From Hydnum rufescens UP504 (Eukaryota; Basidiomycota; Agaricomycetes; Cantharellales; Hydnaceae): a stretch of 41,596 nt of DNA. Every line of letters starts with the position of its first letter. The stretch's first letter is position 1. Location of the stretch: positions 137,576 through 179,171 of the forward strand of contig MU128979.1 of the NCBI GenBank assembly GCA_014904985.1, read 5' to 3'. A model generated the notes under the pieces. The model had not been told where the DNA came from and did not search any database. It saw nothing but the letters and a program-made list of their open reading frames with translations. Of this stretch, positions 41,483-41,596 are shown piece after piece. A program made the translations under genes and the position numbers.

Positions 41483-41596
41483 GTAAGTGTTTTTTTCTTT
41501 AGCTACACTTGCACAAGAAGAGCAGCCTCTGAGGCTGCTCTTCTTGAGCACAGGGTGAGCCCCACTGGGCAAGAGAAGATATCACATGACCTTTGA
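41483..41596 (+). other. Intron, 3' end not found, with compensated palindrome A
   Basis: Donor CAG|GTAAGTG. Palindrome A at 41514-41546 has perfect 16-bp arms around one base (CAAGAAGAGCAGCCTC). The core became AAGAAGAG with TT-to-CT on the other arm, and the stem is extended towards the loop. No branch site or TTCTAG follows before the window ends. Confidence 0.5.

Larger units (their letters stand above)
40079..41546 (+). repeat. Hairpin exon/intron module array, right plus-strand arm
   Basis: Modules read on the + strand, diverging from the minus-strand arm. Palindrome A: 40324-40359, 40661-40694, 40978-41015, 41243-41278 and 41514-41546. Palindrome B: 40261-40292, 40592-40621, 40914-40945 and 41169-41201. 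At the fifth B position an unrelated imperfect palindrome appears (TGGAACCCAG...CTGGGTGAATTCCA, 41451-41482). The first exon (about 40160-40296) resembles the mirror exon at 39540-39600 (CAGCAATTGCCGGCGTTGAGTC). Other exons (40399-40631, 40738-40954, 41051-41207) are CA-rich with degraded CGCCAAATGAGGAC-like units. The last 50 bp (41547-41596) do not look like the array, so it may be cut by another insertion. Confidence 0.8.

Overview
The window looks like a transposon-rich stretch of a basidiomycete (Agaricomycetes-type) nuclear genome. The evidence is a KDZ-superfamily transposase with small spliceosomal introns, Ty3/Gypsy chromovirus fragments including one with a C-terminal chromodomain, a FunK1-type fungal kinase relic and a JmjC-like gene relic. 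No tRNA, rRNA, CRISPR array or clearly intact host gene was found. Almost every coding region is broken.

Layout. (1) 1-2045: an array, read on the + strand, of short exons and 91-107-bp introns; each exon ends in one kind of palindrome (B) and all but one intron holds another (A). (2) 2218-5567: a large near-perfect foldback element centred at 4048. (3) 5881-9590: a 5'-truncated Gypsy chromovirus (Gypsy-1) with an antisense gene before its 3' LTR. (4) 9595-14617, minus strand: a second Gypsy element (Gypsy-2) with gag, protease, RT and RNase H but no integrase. (5) 15498-16189: a TIR element with candidate 9-bp target duplication. (6) 16491-20545: minisatellites, decayed ORFs, a FunK1 kinase relic and a copy of a ~160-bp repeat. 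(7) 21600-22440: a Gypsy integrase fragment. (8) 22756-26150, minus: a JmjC-like gene relic. (9) 27180-27600: more ~160-bp repeats. (10) 27825-30834, minus: unrecognised multi-exon coding relic. (11) 31113-34628, minus: a KDZ transposase, nearly complete with its catalytic residues but carrying stops. (12) 34665-35903: 72-bp tandem repeats and a pentapeptide-repeat ORF. (13) 37160-37470: a third ~160-bp repeat cluster. (14) 37755-41546: two further hairpin exon/intron arrays, minus strand then plus strand, arranged as mirror images around a palindrome centred at about 39890.

The most unusual feature is the hairpin exon/intron array. In it, palindrome A lies 17-35 nt after the 5' splice site. 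Palindrome B usually lies 4-11 nt before the next 5' splice site. Both vary by changes on both arms that keep the stem paired. The left array and the minus-strand right array face each other across a 35.7-kb nest of decayed transposons and share a terminal segment.

A second theme is decay by C-to-T change at CpG. Many premature stops and lost catalytic residues are what CpG deamination would give. The ~160-bp repeat clusters show CG replaced by CA or TG in the CpG-poor copy. By eye, CpG is common in the flanking arrays, the KDZ region and Gypsy-1, and scarce from about 9600 to 31000, which suggests old methylated transposon DNA in the middle and younger DNA at the sides.
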